NCBI GenBank assembly: GCA_977006965.1 | Contig: OZ345366.1 | Location: 1,178,001-1,242,000, forward strand | Length of the DNA stretch: 64,000 nt | From: Phymatolithon calcareum | Lineage: Eukaryota > Rhodophyta > Florideophyceae > Hapalidiales | Direction of reading: 5' to 3' | In this document: piece by piece, positions 54,266 to 64,000 of the stretch | Position numbering within the stretch: the first letter of the stretch is position 1 | How the letters are laid out: the number at the start of each line of letters is the position of its first letter | The notes under the pieces: generated by a model | The model's input: the letters and a program-made list of their open reading frames with translations, nothing else | The model's database searches: none | What the model was told of the DNA's origin: nothing | Translations under genes and position numbers: made by a program

Positions 54266-54445
54266 AAGAAGCTTTGACATCTTCTTGCGTTTGTTGTTCT
54301 TCGAATATACTGTATCTGGAATACACCACTTCTCGCGCCTTGAATAAAAACTACACAAAATTGATAACGTTGTTTAGAGGAAAATGTCTTTGATAACGAC
54401 CAGGGATAAATTATTGTAAGTCATTTCGGTCTGCTGTCACCATCC

Positions 54446-56280
54446 ATGCCTGAAACTCGAGCTAAATGTTACATACATCGTGAAACCACAGTGAAATACA
54501 ACCTGTCTAGCACTAAAATTTACATTGCAAAAATTGGCGGTGGCATTGGTGCTCTGGCTCCGCAATTTCGCTCCGTTAAGGACCTACATCCCCATCTTAG
54601 ATTTTTATTTTTTATGAGCTTGGCAATCCGAGAAGCTCATTGGACACTTTCTGTTATGGCAGTACATAATTGGTTAAGCAAAAAAAAGTCCTCGCGCCGT
54701 GGAAACTTTTTCTAGAAATTCTCAGCAGAGGGTTCCTTCGAAAATCGGGACAGAACCTTAAACGCGCAGTTTAAGATCACTTTCTGATCCGTTCTTCGCA
54801 TTTCGAAAACTATTATAGAAAGCCAAGAATGTAGGTTATCCAAAAATCAAAAAAAAATCAAAGAAAGGGGATGAAATAAGGAGTGTAGAGCAATTTTCGT
54901 AATTCTGATCTTGAAAAAGAATCGCCTACAAAGATGGACAATTATCTCGACAAGGACTCGATGAATTTCTTATTGCCTCGCTCAAAAGTTTCAAATACTT
55001 GTAGACTACCAGAGGAATACTGCAAATTTGGTAAAATCGAACGTCTAGGTGGGAAACAAGTTCGCGGGACGAGACCAAAAGTTTTTTAAAATCGTCAAAG
55101 GAACATGCAAAAAATATAGTAAAATTCAGGTTGTGCCCAGACGAGAAGCTGGAACTGTTCGAAGGAAAAACAGTAAGCATTTTTCTGTAATGATTGATTA
55201 GAGCCGAACATTGGAAACTTTTGCTGACTTCATATTTGAAAATATTTCACTTGTTTCTACACATTTTCTGGAAACTGGATGCAGTGCCGTCGGTGCAAAC
55301 GACATAATTATTATTTTCATCCAGTTTATGAGCATTGTTTCGGCCAGTGAGAGCGCTTCAAAGATGGGGAAGTAGGTCCTTAAGCCAGTCGTTTTCCAAC
55401 AGTCTTTGAGCGCTGCGAGAAGGGGGCGTCTCAGGGCCAGCGTGACAGTCTCTGTACAAACGCCTATTTTGTACATACGTCGCTCAACATTCCGTTAGAC
55501 GTCCTACGCAAGTTCTATGCGGGGAACGAGGTTGTCGCTTCGCACACCCATGCATGGATCGAACTTTGTTCCGATACGTATGATACTGCGTATAAACACA
55601 ATCTCCTCGCAGGTCCACTAGATTTACAGTGGCGAATACCACCTCGCCCGTCTTCAACTTTATATGGGGATCAATAACTCTATTCATACATTGGCTTCAC
55701 CTCGCACGTGCAGCGAAAACCGCTATCCGATAACTCTGATCTGCAAACTTTCAGCGCCTTCCATCATGAAGAAAGCAGTCACTCTTATCTTCTTCGCATA
55801 TGTCGTTCCGGCCGCCCTCTCTATGAAGCTTTTATTCGGAGACTCCTTTCATATCTCTAGATTTGCGCTGCGTGGCTCTATTCCGATCCATTTATTGCGC
55901 CCATTGTCCCCTTTCTATATAGATCAATCTGTTCATCCGAAGAGATGTACAGGAAACTGACTCTCGTTCATGGTTTTTCTGCTCATATATCCATTCCGAA
56001 CTTCATTTGATTGCTCTCGTGTTTGCCGATGCAGTGCTTAGTCACCATAGCCCTCCGCCGGTGCGATAAACTGCATATCGCATGGGATCTGGCATCTTGA
56101 GAGTCTCTGACCGGTCCTTTCCTTTTGGTGAGCAAAGCATGCGTTTTTCGAAAATAGCTCCTCGTCTTACATGTGGTCGATTTTCTGCAGCGGAAGCTGG
56201 TACATGCTACATGTATTTCGGTTGGTGGCACTTTTAAACCTCTGTCGCCACTCGACCTTGCACTACAGCACTGCCATACT
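54446..56280. other. No gene recognised with confidence
   Basis: Frames at 54,446-54,715 (plus), 55,484-55,687 (minus, DPHIKLKTGEVVFATVNLVD) and 55,767-55,960 (plus, a hydrophobic MKKAVTLIFFAYVVPAALS start like a signal peptide) look weakly protein-like, but none is recognised. Confidence 0.2.
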
Positions 56281-56299
56281 CCCACGCAAACACCATCCC

Positions 56300-59200
56300 T
56301 CCTTCTAACCCATGGATCTGTGAAACCCGCCCGTCCACTTGGCTGAAAGGCTTACCGTCATGCCTGATGGAGCCGCTATCCGGAAGAAGGTCCGCCAGGA
56401 GCCCAAGTAAATTGCGTCACATCGAGGAATTGATAACTTCTCGTTCAAGGTCCGCACAGTCACAATCTCCGTAGATGCATGCATCTGAAATGACGTTGAG
56501 TAGGTCAAGCACATTCACACTTGCACACCAACGCTAAAGTACTCGGTCTTCTAAGGAACTTGGTGTCAGTTTACTTGAACGTCCTCCTAGATGACACTGT
56601 GGTATCTTTTTCTGGATCAACTATTATTTTCGACGCCGGAAGAACAATATGCCGCAACACACAGGGTGTGTTGCGGCACTTTGCTCTTCACATAACCGCG
56701 TAGAAGATGTGAGCTCCGAACCAGAAAATCGAACCGCGTATTCTCGATCTAGAGCAGTACGCCACTTTTAAGGCTCATTTGGTGAACTATGTTCATAGTC
56801 ACCATGAGGACGAAGAGCACGGGCCCCAAACCTTGGAGAAAATGCGGAATTGTGTCAAGCGATCACTCGCTGCCCTCTCAACATATCTGGCGTCGCTAAC
56901 AAGCGGCACGTAGAAAACCACTTTGATACTGCAACAAGAGAACATATTCCGTGCTTCGTGGAGCAGCAGTTATGGAACCGCCGAGAAATGGACAACTTCA
57001 ATAAGCTGACCGAAAAAGAGTCCCAAGCTCCATACGACGCGGCGATGACAATCACTTATGATTTAGCGGTGCAATTAATCGACCGATTTTGTGACTGAAA
57101 TCAGATCCAGAGCTGGAAAGCTGATATTCTTGACTGATGCCGATTTTCCATGCTGTTCTTGATGACGTCAGGGAATTTCAATCGCCGATTTCCAAACTCC
57201 GAGTCCTTCAGAACTTCAGGCGAGAGGTCCGGTCTTTGTAGGAGGAAGCTTCTCGAATGCGCTTAGAAGTGGACTTTGCCCAGCCCCATGTGAAATTCGT
57301 TCGTGTCAACTGGAAGTTCAACAGGCAAAGCATCATCGCGCAAAGGAATATACTCAAGGAAGTTCCTGCTCCCCCGCTATTCGACAATTCGGAGCCGATC
57401 ATAGACCAACAAGTGCATGAGCTTCGAAAGAATCAGTTCAACGGCAAGAAAGTCCCCGGGCTTGACTCACTTCCCAAGCCTTTCCTGTACTCCCCTGATA
57501 TTCATTGCAGTACGCTTTTGTGCCCTACGACAATGAATCCGTGCGTCAGCTCGCTCTCGGCGTAATTCAGAAGAAGATGTCAAAGCAGTAGGGAGTCGCA
57601 CCTGGTGGACTCCATATTCTGACTTCCACGCGAAACGCAAGATAAATCGTTACCGACCGCCTGCTGTGGGGATGAATGACAATAAGAGAAAAGTAATGCG
57701 ACGCAAGGGTTTCGCCAAGTTTTCCGGAACCCAAAAGAAGAAGAAAATGAAGCTTTCGTGCCAGAAGATATTTTTAAGGCAAGGAATTCCACTGTGCGTC
57801 CAACAGTCCTGGGTTCCCGACGACCCACGGGACGCCGAGCAGAAATGCAACGATCACGGCCCCATTCCTTGGCTTTTGTGCACTATATCCTCCGATGGTT
57901 TGCAAATCAAGGTCTTCCTGGCTACGATAACTAATAAGGATACGGAAGTCGCTCGCCCAAGTTGTGAAACCACCCGGTAGCCCAAGGAGCCCCTTCAGTT
58001 CGGTGTGCTTGCTATTGAGCAGGAAGGGTACTACTTGAAGTATTGTCAATCGTCCCGCTGGGGCTTGCAGCGTCGGCCACGTATTGTTTGCCAACGGTAA
58101 TTACAATTACCTCTACTATAGGATAATTAGCTCCTTTTCGTCGCTCTGCGACGTCGCCTGTGGTACTTATGCTGCGCTCGACGGCCCACTACAGTAAACC
58201 GGGCAAGCACCCTTGGCTAGAAGTCTTTGTGCCCACATCTATAACGGTTCCCTAGATAGATCCCTTGGTCTGCTTCCCTCGGCGCTAACGTCGTTGTACC
58301 GCTTAATATCATCTGATGCCCTGACTCATCTGTTCTCCTTTGTTTCTTTTCCGTTCGCGTCACCTCTCTCTGTTGGACTTCGGGGATCTATCGTACTCGC
58401 TCTGGCATGCGCTATCGCACATCGCTCGCCTGATTACAGTCCAGGTTCGCGCCCATCCATTACACTACACGACTCCATGCGGCACCGTTTCGGCATATCT
58501 AGAAACACAAAAGACCTAGTCAAAAACGCACATTCCATTCAGCCAGAATTTCCAGGGACCTACAAGGTCATTGGCCTTGACCCGGGACATGTCAAGATAG
58601 GGACCACCGTGAGAGCCGAAGTGGACCTATCACTTCATAATAGACAAGAAGTCAAAGATGTGATGAAGGCGAAGGACATCTTGCAATCAACTAAATACGT
58701 TTCCCACAAGACCTACAGGTTCGAGTCGCTGGCGCGGGTCGCGGAGAAGAAAGAGACTGCACGTCGGAACGAAATTGGGCCCTACCGGGTAGCACTCCAC
58801 GACTTTCTCACGTGTCGCTAATGCGTACCGGTGCAAGTCTTGGGTACGCCAACGTTGTCTTCAGTACATTGACGGTCATATGCCGCGAAATGTTTTTTAA
58901 CAGCAGGCGTCACCAGTGCTTCGCTCGATTCCGCGCCAAATCGCGAAACATCCAAGAAATGGGAAAGACACTTGCCTTTGGAGCTGAAACTCAAGTGTTG
59001 CGAACTTCGGCGAGTCGCGGTGCGGCAAAGCGGAAACTCAAACAAGATTTGTACCGGAGGAAGTGTTTGTTGTTTCTTGGTAATGCGGAGGTTGGTCATG
59101 GGTCGCGCGGTCCCTGCCCTCGCAAAAGGTTCCTACGTGCCCTCTCCCTTCTTTGTCCAGTCGTCCTGTTCGAAGAATTTCGAACCTCCATACGTTGCAA

Positions 59201-59430
59201 AGAGTGTGGAAACCGTCTACAAGGTAATCACCGTTCCCACGTGTTTCGATGTACAAACAACCCGACAGGCTAGAGCAATGACTGTTCTATCGAATCTATT
59301 GACCGAGACACGAATGTAGCGACCAATATTGCCACTGTGGGTCTCCATCAGCTTCTGGGATTATCCAGACCGTCTCATCTGAGCAGACCGTCACGCAGTC
59401 CTCACGCATAGGCTGCTTGTTTCTTCATTT
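56300..59430 (+). pseudogene. Fanzor (eukaryotic TnpB-like nuclease), frameshifted relic
   Basis: Coding pieces in several frames line up as one Fanzor. N-terminal part: FSFKVRTVTISVD (about 56,430-56,480) and KMRNCVKRSLAALSTYLASL. Middle: the P-rich segment before VPYDNESVRQLALG (57,515-57,560) and CTISSDGLQIKVFL (57,880-57,920), which matches the TDG segment preceding RuvC. Catalytic part: YKVIGLDPGHVKIGTTV (Asp at 58,579-58,581), KYVSHKTYRFESL, ARFRAKSRNIQEMG, LFLGNAEVGHGSRGPCPRKR, VVLFEEFRTSIRCKECGNRL (Glu at 59,175-59,177) and, after one in-frame TAG at 59,271, NDCSIESIDRDTNVATNIAT (Asp at 59,307-59,309). This follows the family order D-(about 200 aa)-TS-C4 finger-RD. At least three frameshifts and several stops make it inactive as it stands. 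It would be an RNA-guided DNA nuclease carried by a transposon. Confidence 0.85.
56651..56677. repeat. 27-bp perfect hairpin in Fanzor region
   Basis: GCCGCAACACAC, a three-base loop, then GTGTGTTGCGGC: twelve paired bases. It falls in the N-terminal part of the Fanzor remains and could be chance or a structured RNA element. Confidence 0.8.
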
Positions 59431-59549
59431 TTAGATACTTTGAACTTACACACGTTTCTCTTTATACTCCTACTGTATCGAGGGCCGCACACACGCGGAA
59501 ATAAAGAAAGGATGCATCCCTTGACTGCATCTTCGATCATATTTTGAAA

Positions 59550-59563
59550 CACGTGTCATTCTC
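59550..59563 (+). promoter_or_regulatory. CACGTGTCATTCTC element, copy F
   Basis: Located 514 bp upstream of the ATG at 60,064. The next 200 bp also resemble the copy E flank (GAATTCCGCG, GTCCTCCTTCGAGTCATGGC), so a promoter block was duplicated with the gene. Confidence 0.55.
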
Positions 59564-60063
59564 TGATTATACTTTGGCGGGAATTCCGCGTGGGTACTTC
59601 CGCCACCACACAACATCAATGCCACCTCGTTCAACTTCGAAATCACCACCTGCACGTCGTGGAGGGCTTGACTCGCAACCTACACTTGCATCGCTCGAAC
59701 TGAGTTTTGTGCCAAATGGAGTACACATAGTCCTCCTTCGAGTCATGGCTGAGAAGCAAGGCAAATGCAGGACACGAAAGAGCGAATATTGACGGGGGAT
59801 TGGCAATGGCTCACGGCTAGGAGGCGCTCGGAAATCTCTGAGCTTGACTTAAAGTCATGCTTGCGCACTTATCGTGCCTTCCATTGGGTCACTTCACACA
59901 GCACCATCGCCAACAAGGAACTCCCACTGTGTTTCCTTTGTTCTTCTCCTCTCCTCTTTCGTCATTCGCCTCGTGAGATCGGAACTGCTTCCTGGTCTTT
60001 TACTCACTTCCCTGTCACTTGATTGTCCACTGGTTTCCACTGTCCTCAAATCGCATCTGAATC

Positions 60064-63000
60064 ATGTCAGGTGCTCCGAACAATCTTGCATGGAAAGCGA
60101 AGCTCCCCTTGGAACGCCGCGTAGCAGTCTGCACAGGCGTAGGAGAAAAGCTCGAAAGTAAGTCCAACTTTCAATGTCCCTTCAAGATTTCCGTGCTCAC
60201 CTTGATTCAGTGCGCTAACGTATTTCTGCGTACTGCGATCCTTGGCAACGAAATCATGAAGAATTGTACCCTGAAAACTCTAAAGACGAACTGCGACAGA
60301 GAACGAGCGAGTTTGAGCTAAACATTTGGAATAGAGCGGAAACTTGGAATGGTTACTTGCAAGAGATCGCGGAAGAGTTATCTCAATTGGAGAACCAAGT
60401 TACGCTCTCTAATTTCACACGTCCCTGCGGTGCTCCGTCAACAGCCCCAAATGTAGAAGCCACTTTTGATCAACAGGAAGAGATTCATGGGCATCCCAGT
60501 GCACAACATGGAATTCATGTGCCACACCAACAGCTATTTCGGACGCCTGGATACATGCAACCGGACCAGTCTACCATCCAAGGTCATCACGAGCCCAAGT
60601 TTTTGCAGGACATTCAATTGACGCGTCAAGCACAGAGCCCGCCCGCAGTGAGGCATGTGCCCTATACGCAAGCTCAGCAAAATTTGGCGGAGTTGTTCAA
60701 GGCATTTGACGAGCAGAGACATGAGCTCGTGAAGCAGCTAATACAACGTGCACCGCAGCACTTCGGAATGCAAAGTCTCCAATTGCTAGTGCTGCAGCAA
60801 GAGCAGCAGCGACAACTGTTTGCTCAGACAGTGGCTCGGAAGCAAAGTATCTTACAAGCTCAGCAACTATTAGGCGCTGAAGCAGTGCGGCAGAACGAAG
60901 AAGAAATATTGCAGACTCAACCAACGGGAGGACAATCAGTGTATGTGGCACGCGCCAACTCGGGTTCTGCTGTGAAGGTATGTTTTGCACTACTTTGAAG
61001 ACAGGCCTGTGCCTTGAGCGACAGTTTTTAACCATTTCAATATCCTCTTCATCCCGTTTGATATCTGCGAAGAGGGGCTCGAAATCGCGAACTCGAAGTG
61101 GATCAAGCTCAGCGGCGAGAGGCTCTCGGGGTGGTCGAGGAAGGAAAAGAAATGGCGGAACCAAGAGAAAGACCAGAAAATTAGTTCATGGCGCCAACCT
61201 GGAACAATCGCCTCGGTTGAATGGAGGCCAAGAGAACGGTTTCGATTTTGCAATCACATCTGAAGCTCGGTTGCAAAGCAAGAACGCAGGACGCGCGAAC
61301 AGAGGATCCGCCGAAATATCTCCCGTGCAAAATGCTCCAGGCCAAGGCTTGGTTCTTCCTATAGCCCAGCATTCTCACATGCACCAAGGACGTGCACGCC
61401 GGGTCGGCTCAGGTCTGCCTCTTACGCAGATGGATCCAAACACGGCCCAAAGACCGTATCACGGAACCGCACAGATGGCCCCGGTAGCGCAGCTCGGTGC
61501 CTCTGGGTACTTTCCACTTGTGGTTGGCGCGCACATGAACACGGGTCAAACTAGCAGGGAGGGACCGCCAGCTCCATTGCAACATGAAATCGCTGACGAT
61601 ATTTGGCAGAAGCTAACCGTAATTAAGGCCAAGTACAGAGCCCAGCTGCATCGAATTTTGCCAATCGCACAAGCCATATTGAACGGACAACCGCCGCATA
61701 ACCAAGAGCGGTTTCGGAAGCATTTGATAGACTCACTGTACCTCCTGGATTTGGAGCGAACGGCTAAGCTGCCATCCCGGTTATCAGAAGCGGTGCTTGA
61801 GAAAGCTGAGCAATTCATTGGGAATGTTATCGGAGCTGCTGGTAGAGCATTAAATGCTACTAGTGGAAACATCACCGAACATAATGCTATGCCTGAGCAA
61901 TCGAATGACCTGAGGCGACGGAATCAGTCTCAGGAATATGCTCCTCTTATGGGAGCTCCCGGTACTCACGAGAATCGGGGTCAGTCGAGACACGCACCCG
62001 CGCAGCGGAATGCGATGAGGGTTCTTGATGTAAATCTGCATCCCCAAGTGCGCGTTGTGATGAACGATCGGCAAAATGCACAGCAAGCTTTTGAACATCG
62101 TCGACTTTTACGAACGCAGGTGCCTTCGATGAACAATGATTTGCAACACCCATATCCCGTTCATGTTAGTCCACGCCCCCAGCAGCGAGTGCATCCCAGG
62201 CACAACGCCATACAGAATGTTCAACTGGGAATGCGATACGATGCAAATCGTCAAGCTGCTGTTGCTGGAAATGCACGACCGCCAGTGGCTCCGCAGCGAA
62301 CAAATCGGCAAAAAGTTGAGATCCGCCACGGGCGCAATTGCGATCCGCGGCTGTGCGTGCCTCACAATCCAATCACGCCGAAAAGTGTTCCTCCTGGAAT
62401 GCCTATTGAGGCATCTCCAGTTGCTCAAGATGTGAGGTCCGGTAGAAGGCTTGCATTGCAGGACGTCGTATCTGTCGACAATCAGGCTTCCAAGATGCGT
62501 TTGGAGCTCAGACAAGGGCATCATGCTCAGCAAGGCCCACTTCCTGTTCCAAACTTGGCACAATCAAACGACCTAATTAGGGAGCAAAGCGTTATCCAAG
62601 GGAGCGACAAAATGCCGGTGGATTTGAATCCCAGCTCACAAGAAGTATTCCACCGGCAGAACGTAGGGCACAAAATGCATGGGACTCCGGCGATGCTGGT
62701 GGCAAGTGAGACTGGTGGTACGCAATTTGCGGGACCAAGTGATATGGCGCTGCCTCCTCCAGTAGCTGCATTGGAAATTCTGGAGCAAAAGCTTCTGCAG
62801 GTCGAGTCCTCTGTTCAAATTGCATTTGACAATGCGACGCGCTTAGAGGACTTCGCTGGGAAGGTGCTGCCGCGTGCGAAGAAGAGAAGAATCGATATTG
62901 TACTCAATGCACTGGGGCTTCCGAGTGATTCTACGCCAGCACCGGCAGGAAGAAAGAGGGGACGCGACGTCGAAGATGTGGATGCAACAAATTTAGCGAG

Positions 63001-63121
63001 TGACCAGCAAGATATTCCGTCGGCGAAAAGATCCAGGGATGAGGTTGCAGACCATAAGCCTTTGAAAGAAATTGTCGAAGCAGATTGTCGGGCAGCGCGA
63101 GAGCGAAACCCACAGCTTTGA
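60064..63121 (+). CDS. MED15-like KIX protein lacking C-terminal domain, copy F (952 aa)
   Basis: Exons 60,064-60,157, 60,262-60,977 and 61,073-63,121, with GT-AG introns of 104 and 95 nt in phases 1 and 0. The KIX-like domain (residues about 8-80) reads LAWKAKLPLERRVAVCTGVG, LYPENSKDELRQRTSEFELN and AETWNGYLQEIAEELSQLEN. The Gln-rich linker is residues about 90-270. A basic RG-rich patch starts exon 3 (SARGSRGGRG-like). The middle domain, residues about 439-526, contains DDIWQKLTVIKAKYRAQLHR and LLDLERTAKLPSRLSEAVLE. A long disordered region follows, then SSVQIAFDNATRLEDFAGKV, a GRKRGRDVED patch and KPLKEIVEADCRAARERNPQ, ending at TGA. In copy C the C-terminal MED15 domain follows this exact point. 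Here the DNA switches to an inverted copy G fragment, so the stop comes from a rearrangement. Confidence 0.8.
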
Positions 63122-63129
63122 TTTGGATG

Positions 63130-63690
63130 CGCTCGTGACTGGGTGTTTGCCTTGCGTTGAACGAGGTGAGCGTTTTGGACAGCATTTTGAAGCGGGGGCA
63201 CCTGCGTTCGCAAATGTAGACTACCTTGAGCAGCTCGGTGCACAGCTTGGTATCGTTCTGCTTGGCGTACACTTGAAGTTGCAGATTCCCGAGGTGCTCA
63301 CTTTGTGTTCCCGCTTGCTGGGCGGGCGTCTCCTGCGATCGATCTTGATTGCTGCAGGTACCGGAAGGTGCCATTTGCGGAGCATATTCTTGCGGAGTCA
63401 TTTGTGGCGGTTTGTTCCGGCGTGGCATGATAATGGGTGATGCTTTCCACGCTAGCATATATCGCTTGGTCAGCAGCTCGGATAAAACCGTCCATGATTT
63501 GCTTAGCCCTCTTCAGCCCCATTTCCGTTAATGTGGAAGGCAGATTGGAAGTTCGATCCAAATACAGAAGTTTCCGCAATCGAAAAAGGCCTTCTAAAAC
63601 CGACTTTCCCCTGCGGCGGGTGTTCGTTCAAAATGGTTTCCATGAATGGTATATGTAAGGATTTCTTTAAAAGCTCCCGACGCCTCAATT
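63130..63690 (-). pseudogene. Inverted MED15-like fragment, copy G
   Basis: On the minus strand this holds part of exon 3: FMETILNEHPPQGKVGFRRP, then LDRTSNLPSTLTEMGLKRAK and QIMDGFIRAA, then TPQEYAPQMAPSGTCSNQDR. These match the middle domain and following linker of copies A and C. It is frameshifted, starts and ends abruptly, and faces copy F tail to tail. Beyond 63,700 no family sequence is seen. Confidence 0.8.
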
Positions 63691-64000
63691 AGGAGTAACA
63701 GGGCTTGTATCTTGAACGGTTTTCCAATGTAGCGTAGTTAGGTCACTCATGACCTTCTTGATTCGTATTTCTCTACTAACAAGTGCGCGTGTGAGCAAGG
63801 TTCGCCCCAATTAAATTTTTTGCTATTGGTTCCAGTGGAGCAATGAGGCAATCTATAGCAATAGGATTTCTCGTAAGCAATAGAAATTGCAATTGAGGTA
63901 CTTCTCGAAATACCAATTGCAATTAGGATTCTGTGAGTAATGTTAGGCGCAACACAGTTTTACTGAATACACACAGGTGCAACCTCGGTTCCTGTCGATG
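63691..64000. other. No recognisable feature
   Basis: AT-richer sequence with a repeated CAATAG/AATTGCAATT word pattern (for example GCAATAG and CCAATTGCAATTAGGA near 63,850-63,930) but no gene. Confidence 0.3.

Noticed and set aside
55220-55330. Minus-strand CTDGTASSF resembling the Fanzor TDG segment
   Set aside because: Isolated match with no RuvC motif after it on that strand; the clear Fanzor lies on the plus strand at 56.3-59.4 kb.
1-64000. Bacterial or phage origin
   Set aside because: Conserved GT-AG introns, LINE insertions, Harbinger, MULE, Helitron and Fanzor remains and Mediator-type proteins all indicate a eukaryotic nuclear genome.

Overview
The window is nuclear DNA from a eukaryote. 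Genes carry short GT-AG introns, flanked by non-LTR retrotransposon 3' ends with target-site duplications and by relics of several DNA-transposon superfamilies; no bacterial operon structure is visible. I cannot name the species. The main gene family has a plant/fungal-style KIX domain rather than an obviously animal-type one. No rRNA, tRNA or CRISPR array was recognised.

The dominant feature is a local expansion of genes related to MED15, the KIX-domain subunit of the Mediator tail. I count ten loci on both strands. One has all three expected regions (20,842-24,463, minus, about 1,141 aa): a KIX domain split by a phase-1 intron, a Gln-rich linker, a conserved helical middle domain and a MED15-like C-terminal domain. 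Two are long but lack the C-terminal domain (11,961-14,006, 617 aa; 60,064-63,121, 952 aa). Two are short KIX+Gln-rich versions (15,564-16,374, 234 aa; 34,362-35,416, 284 aa). The other five are pseudogenes or fragments (about 8,580-10,840; 14,637-14,850; 26,924-32,175; 46,338-46,431; 63,130-63,690). Exon 1 is 94 nt in most copies and intron phases are conserved, so the family spread by DNA duplication, not retroposition. Four copies share a CACGTGTCATTC element upstream of the start codon.

The second notable object is a decayed Fanzor (eukaryotic TnpB-like, OMEGA-type RNA-guided nuclease) at about 56,300-59,430, plus strand. It is frameshifted, but the RuvC GLDPG motif, the EFRTS zinc-finger motif and the final DRDTN motif are all readable in order.

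Layout: 1-0.9 kb, partial copy of a long-TIR transposon; 1.6-2.5 kb, dead PIF/Harbinger transposase; 3.2-5.1 kb, a TIR-bounded element with a piggyBac-like fragment; 6.4-6.9 kb, a small gene with a TATA box; 7.8 kb, a 109-bp palindrome; 8.6-24.5 kb, MED15-like copies A, B, H, D and C, with an unrecognised minus-strand gene at 16.9-17.7 kb and nested LINE ends at 18.3-20.3 kb; 25-32.2 kb, LINE insertions, mostly inside one MED15-like pseudogene; 32.3-33 kb, a G-rich minisatellite; 34-35.6 kb, MED15-like E; 35.7-36.2 kb, a mariner-type MITE; 36.4-36.9 kb, a Helitron/PIF1 helicase remnant; 38.4-40.5 kb, pyrimidine-rich degenerate repeat; 40.5-43.6 kb, the complete long-TIR transposon; 46-49.8 kb, LINE end, solo MED15-like exon and a MULE relic; 49.8-56 kb, mostly unassigned; 56.3-59.4 kb, Fanzor; 59.5-63.7 kb, MED15-like F facing inverted fragment G.
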